Shown piece by piece: positions 25,839 through 33,400 of a stretch of 64,000 nucleotides of DNA. Made by a program: the position numbers and the translations under genes. Within the stretch, counting starts at the first letter, position 1. The number at the start of each line of letters is the position of its first letter. The notes under the pieces were generated by a model. That model worked only from the letters and a program-made list of their open reading frames with translations, was not told the DNA's origin and did not search any database. This DNA is from Cohnella cholangitidis (GTDB taxonomy: Bacteria > Bacillota > Bacilli > Paenibacillales > Paenibacillaceae), in assembly GCF_014107495.1 (NCBI RefSeq), contig NZ_CP041969.1, positions 3,769,501-3,833,500 on the forward strand, given 5' to 3'.

Positions 25839-26571
25839 AACCCTTCTTGTGGAAGACGAGCCGAAGATGCGCGAAGGATTAAAGCAAATCGTCCCTTGGC
25901 AGAGCTATGGGTTTCATCTAAGCGGGGAAGCGGAGAACGGACGGGAAGGCTTAACGCTTATCGAGCGGGTTAAGCCGGATTTGGTGATTACCGACGTGCG
26001 AATGCCGTTGCTCAGCGGGCTCGATCTCATGATGGAGGTTTCGGGACGGATCGATTGCCAGTTTATTATCATCTCGGGCTATAGCGAATTAGATTACGTC
26101 ATGAGCGCGCTTAAGTACGGCGCCGTGGATTATTTGTTAAAGCCGCTTGACGAGGAACAACTCATCGTAGCTTTGAACCGAGCCAAAGATCGACTGGACC
26201 GGGAAGCTCTGCTCCCCAAGGTGCTTCCGCCGGAAATATCGGTTAGCGGCGCGGTCGGCGACGTCATCGCCTATATTAAAGACAAATATCAATACAACAT
26301 TACGATTAAAGAAATCGCCAGCAAGCTTTACATGCATCCCGTCTATTTGGGTCAATTATTCAAGAAAACGACGGGTAAGTATTTCAACGATTACGTCCAT
26401 CAGGTTCGGCTCGACGAAGCGCAGCGGCTGCTGAACACAACCGAGAAAAAGGTATTCGTCATCGCGCTCGAGGTCGGCTATAAAGATAACGATTATTTTG
26501 TCCAACAGTTCAAGAAGCGGACGGGCGTTACCCCTTCCCAATACCGGATGAACGCAAGAGGGATGACATGA
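25831..26571 (+). CDS. YesN-type response regulator (REC plus AraC helix-turn-helix)
   Basis: A 246-residue response regulator, shorter than many YesN proteins because the region between the two domains is small. The receiver domain (about 1-120) has the acidic pair 'VEDEPKMREGL', the phospho-acceptor Asp in 'LVITDVRMPLL' and Lys in 'YLLKPLDEEQL'. The C-terminal AraC-type DNA-binding domain (about 148-246) contains 'ITIKEIASKLYMHPVYLGQL' and 'YKDNDYFVQQFKKRTGVTP'. It overlaps the kinase gene upstream and, by ATGA, the binding-protein gene downstream. Confidence 0.93.
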   Translation: MYKTLLVEDEPKMREGLKQIVPWQSYGFHLSGEAENGREGLTLIERVKPDLVITDVRMPLLSGLDLMMEVSGRIDCQFIIISGYSELDYVMSALKYGAVDYLLKPLDEEQLIVALNRAKDRLDREALLPKVLPPEISVSGAVGDVIAYIKDKYQYNITIKEIASKLYMHPVYLGQLFKKTTGKYFNDYVHQVRLDEAQRLLNTTEKKVFVIALEVGYKDNDYFVQQFKKRTGVTPSQYRMNARGMT

Positions 26572-28211
26572 AGCGGCATCCGGTATGGAGAAGCCGCTGG
26601 TCGGGCTGCTGGCTTCTGTGCCTGTCTCTCTGCATGGCCAGCGCCTGTACGGGAACGGATTCGCAAGCGGACTCCGGCAAGAAAGCTCCGATCGCGTTTA
26701 CGTATTTCGTCAATTCTCCCGGGGATATCGTGCCGGAGCATTCGCTTATCGGAGATTACATCGCCGAGCGGACGGGAGTATCGGTGCAGTACGAACGGGT
26801 TGTCGGAGAGATCGATCAGAAGCTCGGGGTGATGATCGGCAGCAAAAATTATCCGGACCTGATCTACGGCGGGGACAGAACGTTCCGCTTGCTGGAAGCG
26901 AACGCGCTTATTCCGCTGGAGGATTTAATCCGAGAACATGCTCCGAATTTGTTCAGGCTGTACGGACCGCACTGGGAGCGCATGAAGGCCGCAGATGGGC
27001 ATATCTATGCCATTCCCTTGTCCGTGCCGACGGGCAAGCCCAATAAATGGATTAACGCCGCGTTCTGGGTGCAGAAGAAGGTGCTCAAGGAAGCGGGATA
27101 TCCGACCGTTCGAACCTTCGATCAATACGTAGAGTTGCTTAGAGAGTACTCTCGCAAGCATCCCCTCTACGACGGGAATGAAACGATTCCTTTTGAAATC
27201 CTCACCTACGACAAACGGAACTTCACCTTGACGACGCCGATGCAATTTCTGGCGGGCGGCCCGAACGACTCTTTGGCCATGATCGATCCGGACTCTTATC
27301 AGGCTCGTTTCTATCAATTGGATGAGAGCATTACCAAACGGTATTACGACAAATTAAACGATATGTACATAGAAGGGTTGATCGACCGGGAAGCTTTTGT
27401 CATGAACTACGACCAATACTTGGAGAAGCTGGCGAGCGGCAGAGTGCTCGGCATGTTCGATCAATCCTGGCAAATCCTAGAGGCGCAATTAGCTTTGAAG
27501 GAGCAAGGCAAGCTTGAAGAATCGTACGTGCCGCTTCCGTTAACCTTCGACGAGGATATCGAAGAAGAGTACATGGACAATACGAGAATGAACTACGGCT
27601 TCGGATTCAGCATTTCCGTGAATTGCAAGGATCCGGTGCGGGCGATTGAAATGGCCGACTACATGGCGCGCGACGAAGTTCAAGCGTTAAGATTCTGGGG
27701 TTTTAAGGGGGAAAACTACAGCGTAACGGAGCAAGGAAGGTTTTACCGTACTTCCGAGCAGCGCGAATGGTTGAAAAATAAAGCCAACCGCATTCGGTGG
27801 AGCGGGGATATCATGTACTTCTGGCCCGGATCGGTAGGAACGATGCCCGACGGAAACAGTTACGATCCCATGCAGCAGCCCGAAGAAATAGAAGCGGAGT
27901 ATTCCGAGACGGATCGCGAGTTGCTGAAGGCATATGGCGTTCGTACCTATGAAGATCTATTTAATCCGCCGAACGCTAAGCGCAAATATTTTCCCGCTTG
28001 GAGCATAGAGCTGTCCGAGAGCGCCAAAGAATTCGATCAAAAGCTGAAAGCGATTAACGAGAGAATTCCGCCGCAAATGGTAGTCGCGGATACGAAGGAA
28101 GAGTTCCGCAAGTATTGGGGGGAATACGTATCCGCCTTGAGCAGCCTCGATGTGGAAGGCTGGTTGGATGAATTAGAAACCAAGATTGCCGAAAGGCAAA
28201 GTAAGTGGTAG
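26568..28211 (+). CDS. second ABC sugar substrate-binding lipoprotein, paralogue
   Basis: A 547-residue lipoprotein (lipobox MASAC, Cys27), clearly homologous over its whole length to the binding protein at 20273: both share 'PGDNVPEH/PGDIVPEH', 'QKLGVMI', 'AADGHIY', 'ETIPFEILTYD', 'MNYDQYL' and 'PPQMVV'. The ATG overlaps the regulator stop by four bases, so it is translated with the kinase and regulator. It could be an alternative receptor for the LplBC permeases or a co-receptor for the YesM kinase. No permease gene follows. Confidence 0.92.
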   Translation: MKRHPVWRSRWSGCWLLCLSLCMASACTGTDSQADSGKKAPIAFTYFVNSPGDIVPEHSLIGDYIAERTGVSVQYERVVGEIDQKLGVMIGSKNYPDLIYGGDRTFRLLEANALIPLEDLIREHAPNLFRLYGPHWERMKAADGHIYAIPLSVPTGKPNKWINAAFWVQKKVLKEAGYPTVRTFDQYVELLREYSRKHPLYDGNETIPFEILTYDKRNFTLTTPMQFLAGGPNDSLAMIDPDSYQARFYQLDESITKRYYDKLNDMYIEGLIDREAFVMNYDQYLEKLASGRVLGMFDQSWQILEAQLALKEQGKLEESYVPLPLTFDEDIEEEYMDNTRMNYGFGFSISVNCKDPVRAIEMADYMARDEVQALRFWGFKGENYSVTEQGRFYRTSEQREWLKNKANRIRWSGDIMYFWPGSVGTMPDGNSYDPMQQPEEIEAEYSETDRELLKAYGVRTYEDLFNPPNAKRKYFPAWSIELSESAKEFDQKLKAINERIPPQMVVADTKEEFRKYWGEYVSALSSLDVEGWLDELETKIAERQSKW

Positions 28212-28410
28212 CCGCAATGCCCGGTTCCGATAACATTCCCGGCCGGGACGCTCCTCCCATGACGCCGGGACGCTTCGCTTGTTATGATCCTCGTAAATCA
28301 TAGCGGGGTGGAGGAAACGAAAGTGACGATGGAGAAAACAATCAAAGGCCTGGCATTCGTCGCGCTGCTTGGAAGGGTTGTCCGTATCGGCATCTACATG
28401 AATGCGGCGG

Positions 28411-29379
28411 TCACTCCTTCGGTTTGGCCGCTCTGCCCTGTTCCCGCAACGTGTTGCGCTCCCAGAACACTCCCTCCGAATACCCTTGAATCGAGGCGTC
28501 GCTCTCGGCCATCTCAAGCCGCTTCTCGGTTAGACAGCAGTAGGTTTCGTCGATCTCGATGCCCACGTATCGCCTGTTCAGCTTCTTCGCGACGACGGAC
28601 GTCGTCCCTGCGCCGCTGAAGGGATCGAGCACGACGTCGTTCTCGTCGGAGCTGGCGAGAATGAGCTTGGCCAGCAGCTTCTCCGGCTTCTGCGTCGGAT
28701 GGTCGGTGTTCTCCGGCATCGACCAGAAGGGAACAGTCAGATCGGTCCACAGATTGGACGGGTGAGTAAGCCGGAATTTGCCGTCGGAGTCGTCGTTCCA
28801 ATCCTTAGGCGAGCCATCTTCCGTTCGGTAAGGGGCGATGACCTTTCGTTTGACTTTGACGCGATCCACGTAAAATTTATAGTTGTCCGACTTCGTGCAG
28901 TGCCAAATATCCTCGGAGGCGTTCTTCCAGTTGGAGAGCGCGCCGCGGCCTTTTTCGCGTTCCCATGTAATCCGGTTGATCACATTCAAGTACTTCGAAG
29001 CCACCTCGAAGATCGAATGGCTCGAGCGCCAATCGCCGCAAATATACGCAGTGGCATTAGGCTTCAGTATGCGGATAATCCGAGAGAACCAGGCGTCCAG
29101 CCAATCGGCGTATTGCCGATGATCCATCCGGTTAAAAGTTTTGCCGTTAAAGGATTTCGTTAGATTATAAGGCGGATCGACGATCAGAAGATCGACGAAT
29201 TCATCCGGCAAGTAATCCAGCGTTGCGAACAGATCTTGGTTAATCGTGCGGTTGACGATGTCTTCCGGCTCGGCTTTCGCCGACAACGCAAGCAATTGCG
29301 CGCCGTACTTGCTTCTCTCGGAATCATCCAGCGTAATCGTCCGGTTTCTTCCGGCTCTCTTCTTTTCGTTATCCGACAC
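28411..29379 (-). CDS. orphan site-specific DNA adenine methyltransferase, beta class
   Basis: A 322-residue DNA methyltransferase. The catalytic motif IV 'DPPY' ('LLIVDPPYNLTKSFNGKTF', about residue 84) comes first and the AdoMet-binding motif 'DPFSGAGTTSVVAKKLNR' comes last, with the target-recognition region between; this order defines the beta class of N6-adenine or N4-cytosine enzymes. DPPY favours adenine. The start is GTG at 29379, with GGCGGTGG upstream. No restriction endonuclease gene is adjacent, so it is orphan here. Recognition sequence unknown. Confidence 0.88.
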   Translation of the reverse strand: MSDNEKKRAGRNRTITLDDSERSKYGAQLLALSAKAEPEDIVNRTINQDLFATLDYLPDEFVDLLIVDPPYNLTKSFNGKTFNRMDHRQYADWLDAWFSRIIRILKPNATAYICGDWRSSHSIFEVASKYLNVINRITWEREKGRGALSNWKNASEDIWHCTKSDNYKFYVDRVKVKRKVIAPYRTEDGSPKDWNDDSDGKFRLTHPSNLWTDLTVPFWSMPENTDHPTQKPEKLLAKLILASSDENDVVLDPFSGAGTTSVVAKKLNRRYVGIEIDETYCCLTEKRLEMAESDASIQGYSEGVFWERNTLREQGRAAKPKE

Positions 29380-29542
29380 TTGTACGCCACCGCCTAGTTC
29401 AATCTTCTATATCTCATTCTATTGTAATAGAAACGTGAGCCTTTTTCAGGTCAAACCTCGAACTTTCTTCGTTCTGCTGCGTCTATATGGGATGTGGGTG
29501 CTTAAACGGAATAGGATATTCATTGATCGAGGAGAGATGAGC

Positions 29543-30616
29543 ATGAAAAAGGCAGGATTGGAACGCGGCAAAAAAGGTTTGATCGCGATTGCGATCGGGG
29601 CGACGCTTGCTTCCGCATCGTTGGCAGCGCCCCAACAGAGCGCGGATGCGGCAGGGCTGAACGCCTACAAGATCATTAACCAAGCGATAGAAGTCGACGG
29701 CGTCCGCACGAATTTGTCCGCGCTCAACACGGATAACACGACCTATATTGCCATTCGAAGCCTGAATAAGAGCATCGGACTGAACACGGATTATAGCAAG
29801 GCGAAGCAGACGGTCACCGTAACCGGCCGGGATCGGGAGCTCGTGCTTAACCTGCAGGACGGCAGCGCGGAGTTGAACGATCAGCAAATTTACGGCTTGC
29901 CGGCGATCGTCCAGGACGGTACGACGTATGTTCCGTTCCGGTTCCTGCTCGAGAGGATGGGGTACGGAGTTTCTTTCGATACGGATACGAAGGTAATCGG
30001 GATCGAAGCGATCCAAGAGAACGATCTCAAGATTACGTCTGGCGTCATTAAGGAAGAGAGCAAGGGAAGCTCGCTGTTGATCCACTATCCCCAAATCTCG
30101 GAGTTCGCCGACGCCGCCGTTCAGAAGAAGGTTAACGAACTATTGAAATCGGAAGCCGAGGCCAATGCGGATGCGGCTCGGGAATCGCTTAGCGAATCGC
30201 TCGGCGAAGCGTCGGACGAAGCGCTTCCGCCTGCTTCCTTCGAAGGAACTTATACGATCACTTACAATGAACGAGGCAAGCTCAGCTTGTACGTGGATTA
30301 TTATATTTACACGGGCGGGGCGCATGGTTCTACGGCGCGCGTGCCCTATACGTTCGATTTGGCGACGGGAGAGCTGTTGGAGTTGAAGGACGTTACCGGG
30401 GGCAACGCCAAATACGTTTCGATCATCAATGCCAAGATCAAGAGCCAGATCAAAGCGCGAGGGCTTGGACTCATTAGCCCGTTCGAGACGATCGAGCCGA
30501 ATAGGGAATATTTCTTGAAACACGGCGGCGTGGTCATCTATTTCGGGCAGTACGAGTACACGCCTTACGCGGCGGGAATGCCGGAATTCGAAATCCCGTA
30601 CGGCGATTTCAAATAA
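29543..30616 (+). CDS. secreted stalk-domain protein with DUF4163/DUF3298 domains
   Basis: An exported 357-residue protein. I chose the ATG at 29543 because GGAGAG sits 6 bases upstream. After a signal peptide (about residues 1-37) come a copper-amine-oxidase-type N-terminal stalk domain (about 38-150: 'VEVDGVR'-like strands, 'TYIAIRSLNKSIGLN', 'TTYVPFRFLLERMGY') and a DUF4163/DUF3298 pair ('LLIHYPQISEFADAAVQKKV', 'YYIYTGGAHG', 'FDLATGELLELKDV') as in RsiV and PdaC proteins. It may bind or act on cell-wall glycans. The lysozyme-binding role of RsiV relatives is known; a role here is inference. Confidence 0.82.
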   Translation: MKKAGLERGKKGLIAIAIGATLASASLAAPQQSADAAGLNAYKIINQAIEVDGVRTNLSALNTDNTTYIAIRSLNKSIGLNTDYSKAKQTVTVTGRDRELVLNLQDGSAELNDQQIYGLPAIVQDGTTYVPFRFLLERMGYGVSFDTDTKVIGIEAIQENDLKITSGVIKEESKGSSLLIHYPQISEFADAAVQKKVNELLKSEAEANADAARESLSESLGEASDEALPPASFEGTYTITYNERGKLSLYVDYYIYTGGAHGSTARVPYTFDLATGELLELKDVTGGNAKYVSIINAKIKSQIKARGLGLISPFETIEPNREYFLKHGGVVIYFGQYEYTPYAAGMPEFEIPYGDFK

Positions 30617-30629
30617 TTCGAACGCGAAG

Positions 30630-30658
30630 CGAGCCGATCCTACGGGGTCGGCTTTTTG
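30630..30658 (+). terminator. intrinsic terminator
   Basis: AGCCGA (30632-30637) pairs with TCGGCT (30648-30653), followed by TTTTT. Confidence 0.8.
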
Positions 30659-30884
30659 CCGTTATCCCCTTGGTTCAGGTTAAGGTACGATTCGAGTCTA
30701 GGTAAGCGGCGGTTATTTAAGTAAAATTCTTGTTCGCAGCTTGATAATTTCTTCACATCCGGCAGGTACAATGTACATCATAGGGAGGATTGACGCGCGG
30801 CGAATAATAGAGGATTTTGGCAATTGCGGGTGGAATGAACAATGTAGTAAAACGGATATCCCAAAAAGAGGGGCGTGCGTCGCA

Positions 30885-31613
30885 TTGCGCTTTAATGACG
30901 TTAAGCAGACGATCCTTGTCGTAGATGACGAGGAGAAGATGATTTCTTTTATCGCGAGTTATTTGGAGAACGAAGGCTATCGGGTGCTGGAGGCCTCCAA
31001 CGGGTCTGACGCCATCTCCTTGTTGCAGTCCGAACCCCATATCGATCTGGTATTGCTCGATTGGATGATGCCGGGCATGAACGGATTGGATACGTGCCGT
31101 TATATTCGCGGCTTCTCCCAAGTTCCCGTTATTTTCCTTACCGCCAAGGCGGAGGAGGTCGATAAGCTGCTCGGGCTAGAGCTCGGCGCGGACGATTATA
31201 TTACGAAGCCGTTCTCCATCAGGGAATTGGAGGCGCGCATCCGCGTCATTCTTCGCCGAGTCAAGCCTCATTCGGGAGCGATCACCGAGCCTGTCGCGAA
31301 GGCGAACGACATTTTGAGGCGCGGCGCCCTCCTCATCGACTTGCCCAAACATACGGTGAGCTTGAACGGTCAGCCTGTTGCTTTTACTCCCACCGAGTTT
31401 AAGATTCTGAGGACGCTCGCTCAGTCTCCCGGTCGTGTTTACAGCAGGCTGGACTTGCTGGAAATCGCGCTCGGCGAGGAGTATAGCGGATATGAACGGA
31501 CGATCGATACGCATATCCGAAATATACGCAAGAAAATAGAGACGGACTTCTCCAACCCTGATTATATCGTGACGGTGCATGGGGTCGGCTACAAGTTCGG
31601 AGACGCGAAATGA
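30885..31613 (+). CDS. OmpR/PhoB-type response regulator
   Basis: DNA-binding regulator of 242 residues. I place the start at TTG 30885, since the domain begins just afterwards ('QTILVVDDEEKMISFI') and GAGGGG lies about 11 bases upstream; a longer frame from 30741 is less likely. The receiver domain has Asp in 'LVLLDWMMPG' and Lys in 'YITKPFSIRELEAR'. The winged-helix domain follows ('FTPTEFKILRTLAQSPGRVY', 'YERTIDTHIRNIRKKI'). It is coupled to the kinase gene by a four-base overlap and probably controls the ABC transporter genes downstream. Confidence 0.93.
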   Translation: MRFNDVKQTILVVDDEEKMISFIASYLENEGYRVLEASNGSDAISLLQSEPHIDLVLLDWMMPGMNGLDTCRYIRGFSQVPVIFLTAKAEEVDKLLGLELGADDYITKPFSIRELEARIRVILRRVKPHSGAITEPVAKANDILRRGALLIDLPKHTVSLNGQPVAFTPTEFKILRTLAQSPGRVYSRLDLLEIALGEEYSGYERTIDTHIRNIRKKIETDFSNPDYIVTVHGVGYKFGDAK

Positions 31614-32629
31614 GTCTGCGGGCGAAGCTTGCGATCGGGATCGGCAGCGTATCGACATTGACTTTGGTTGCGGCCGTGGGCATCGGATATGCTTGGGGCA
31701 ACGGGGACAACGATAAAGCTTCCAATACCGTTTATTGGGTCGTGTCCTTGTTCAGCCTATCCGTGATTTGGGTATTATCCTTCGGAGTTGCGCAGATGTT
31801 CGCAGGACGGGTTAAGTACCTGCTTAATCGGGCGCAAGGAATATCGAGCGCGGGGGTTTTTCAGGAAATACGCGTGAAGGGCAACGACGAAATCGCTGAA
31901 TTGGCGACTCTATTCAATAAAATTTCCGGAGAGTGGATCAAAGGGGAAGAGGTTCGCAATCAGTTGGTTTCGGACGCGGCCCATGAGTTGAGAACTCCCG
32001 TGGCGATCTTGCGCGGACACTTGGAGACGATGCTCAGAGGCGCGCTTGAGCTTAAGCACGATAATCTGATATCCCTGTTGGATGAGACGAAGAGAATGAC
32101 CCACCTGATTCAGGAGCTGCAGCAGATCAGCTTGGCGGAATCGGGACGGCTCAAGCTCGATCGCTCATGGACTAAAATATCCTTCGTATTGCGCGAAGTG
32201 GTCGATATATTTACGGTGGATGCCGAAGAGAAACAGGTTCGCTTGGTATATGAAGAGGAAGCCGATTGCGAGATCTATTGCGATATTTCTCGAATTAAAC
32301 AAGTACTTATCAATATCATCGGCAATGCCATCCGATATACGCCGGAACTAGGGACGGTTCGCATTCGGCAATCGCAGCAGCGGGACGGGAAGATTCGCAT
32401 CGAGGTAGCGGACACCGGACCGGGCATTCCGCCGGATAGGCTGCCGTATATTTTTCACAGGTTCTACCGCGTCGATGATTCCAGAAGCAGATCGATCGGA
32501 GGAACCGGTCTCGGCCTCGCGATCGCGAAGCAATTCGCCGAAGCGCACGGAGGAGTATTGGAAGCTTTCAGCGAGGAAGGCAAGGGTACGACGATTATTC
32601 TGCAATTGCCTACCTTCCCAGAAGTATAA
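31610..32629 (+). CDS. sensor histidine kinase
   Basis: A 339-residue kinase. Two membrane helices (about 6-29 and 43-64) are joined by a loop of only about a dozen residues, so there is almost no extracellular sensor. HAMP (about 65-115), the DHp domain with 'SDAAHELRTPVAILRGHL' and the ATPase domain with 'NIIGNAIRYTP', 'VADTGPGIP' and 'GGTGLGLAIAK' follow. The short loop is typical of intramembrane-sensing kinases, which often sense flux through an associated ABC transporter; one is encoded next. Confidence 0.92.
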   Translation: MSLRAKLAIGIGSVSTLTLVAAVGIGYAWGNGDNDKASNTVYWVVSLFSLSVIWVLSFGVAQMFAGRVKYLLNRAQGISSAGVFQEIRVKGNDEIAELATLFNKISGEWIKGEEVRNQLVSDAAHELRTPVAILRGHLETMLRGALELKHDNLISLLDETKRMTHLIQELQQISLAESGRLKLDRSWTKISFVLREVVDIFTVDAEEKQVRLVYEEEADCEIYCDISRIKQVLINIIGNAIRYTPELGTVRIRQSQQRDGKIRIEVADTGPGIPPDRLPYIFHRFYRVDDSRSRSIGGTGLGLAIAKQFAEAHGGVLEAFSEEGKGTTIILQLPTFPEV

Positions 32630-32644
32630 GCCACGACCAGAGAA

Positions 32645-33400
32645 ATGAGGATTGCCGGTATGCTCGATGAGGCATTATCGATGAAGGTAAATGAGCTTTG
32701 GAAAATATATGGCGCCGGCGATCAAACCGTAGAAGCGGTTAGAGATATTTCCTTCGAACTGCGCAAGGGGGAAATCGTCGCGATCATGGGACCGTCGGGC
32801 TGCGGGAAGACAACGCTATTGAACTGTCTTGCGGGGATGGATAGCGCTACCGCAGGCAACGTATGGATGGAGGGCATCGACTTGCAAAACTTGTCCGAAC
32901 GCAAGAGGGATGCTTTTCGCGCCAGACATCTTGGCTTCGTGTTTCAGTTTTACAACTTGGTGCCGATTCTTACCGCGATCGAGAATGTGGAGCTGCCCTT
33001 GCTGTGCAAGGGAGTCTCCCGGAGATCGGCACGGGAGAAGGCGCGCCATGCTTTGACGCGAGTAGGCTTGCGGGAGAGGGAGCATCATCGGCCGGGCGAG
33101 CTTTCGGGAGGACAGCAGCAACGGGTGGCGCTAGCCCGAGCCATCGTGCACGAACCGCAAGTCATATTCGCCGACGAGCCAACGGGGGCGCTGGATAGCA
33201 AAAGCAGCGAGATGGTGATGGATCTTATCGACCATATTAATAGACACGATCGGATTTCATTCGTGATCGTTACCCACAATCCCAAAGTAGCCAGCTATGC
33301 GCATAGAACTTTGTTTATGGATAGCGGAAAGATGATTCCCGAGAGCCGTAACGGCACGAATCGCCGAATTCCGGGCAGAGAGGGAGAGGGATTCGCGTGA
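32645..33400 (+). CDS. ABC transporter ATP-binding protein (MacB/LolD type)
   Basis: ATPase subunit of about 230-250 residues. The start may be ATG 32645, 32660 or 32681; the domain proper begins at 'MKVNELWKIYGAGDQTVEAV', which suits the last. Walker A 'GPSGCGKTTLL', Q-loop 'VFQFYNLVPIL', signature 'LSGGQQQRVALARA', Walker B 'VIFADEPTGALD' and H-loop 'VIVTHNPKVASYA' are complete. The 'ADEPTGALDSKSS' form is characteristic of MacB/BceA/LolD ATPases that pair with FtsX-type permeases, as here. Confidence 0.93.
   Translation: MRIAGMLDEALSMKVNELWKIYGAGDQTVEAVRDISFELRKGEIVAIMGPSGCGKTTLLNCLAGMDSATAGNVWMEGIDLQNLSERKRDAFRARHLGFVFQFYNLVPILTAIENVELPLLCKGVSRRSAREKARHALTRVGLREREHHRPGELSGGQQQRVALARAIVHEPQVIFADEPTGALDSKSSEMVMDLIDHINRHDRISFVIVTHNPKVASYAHRTLFMDSGKMIPESRNGTNRRIPGREGEGFA

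Noticed and set aside
28323..28412. Short frame with a GGTGGAGG site, beginning near 28323, ending against the methyltransferase gene
   Set aside because: The first 30 residues look membrane-like, but the rest runs antisense through the methyltransferase gene. It may be a gene remnant; evidence is too thin to annotate.
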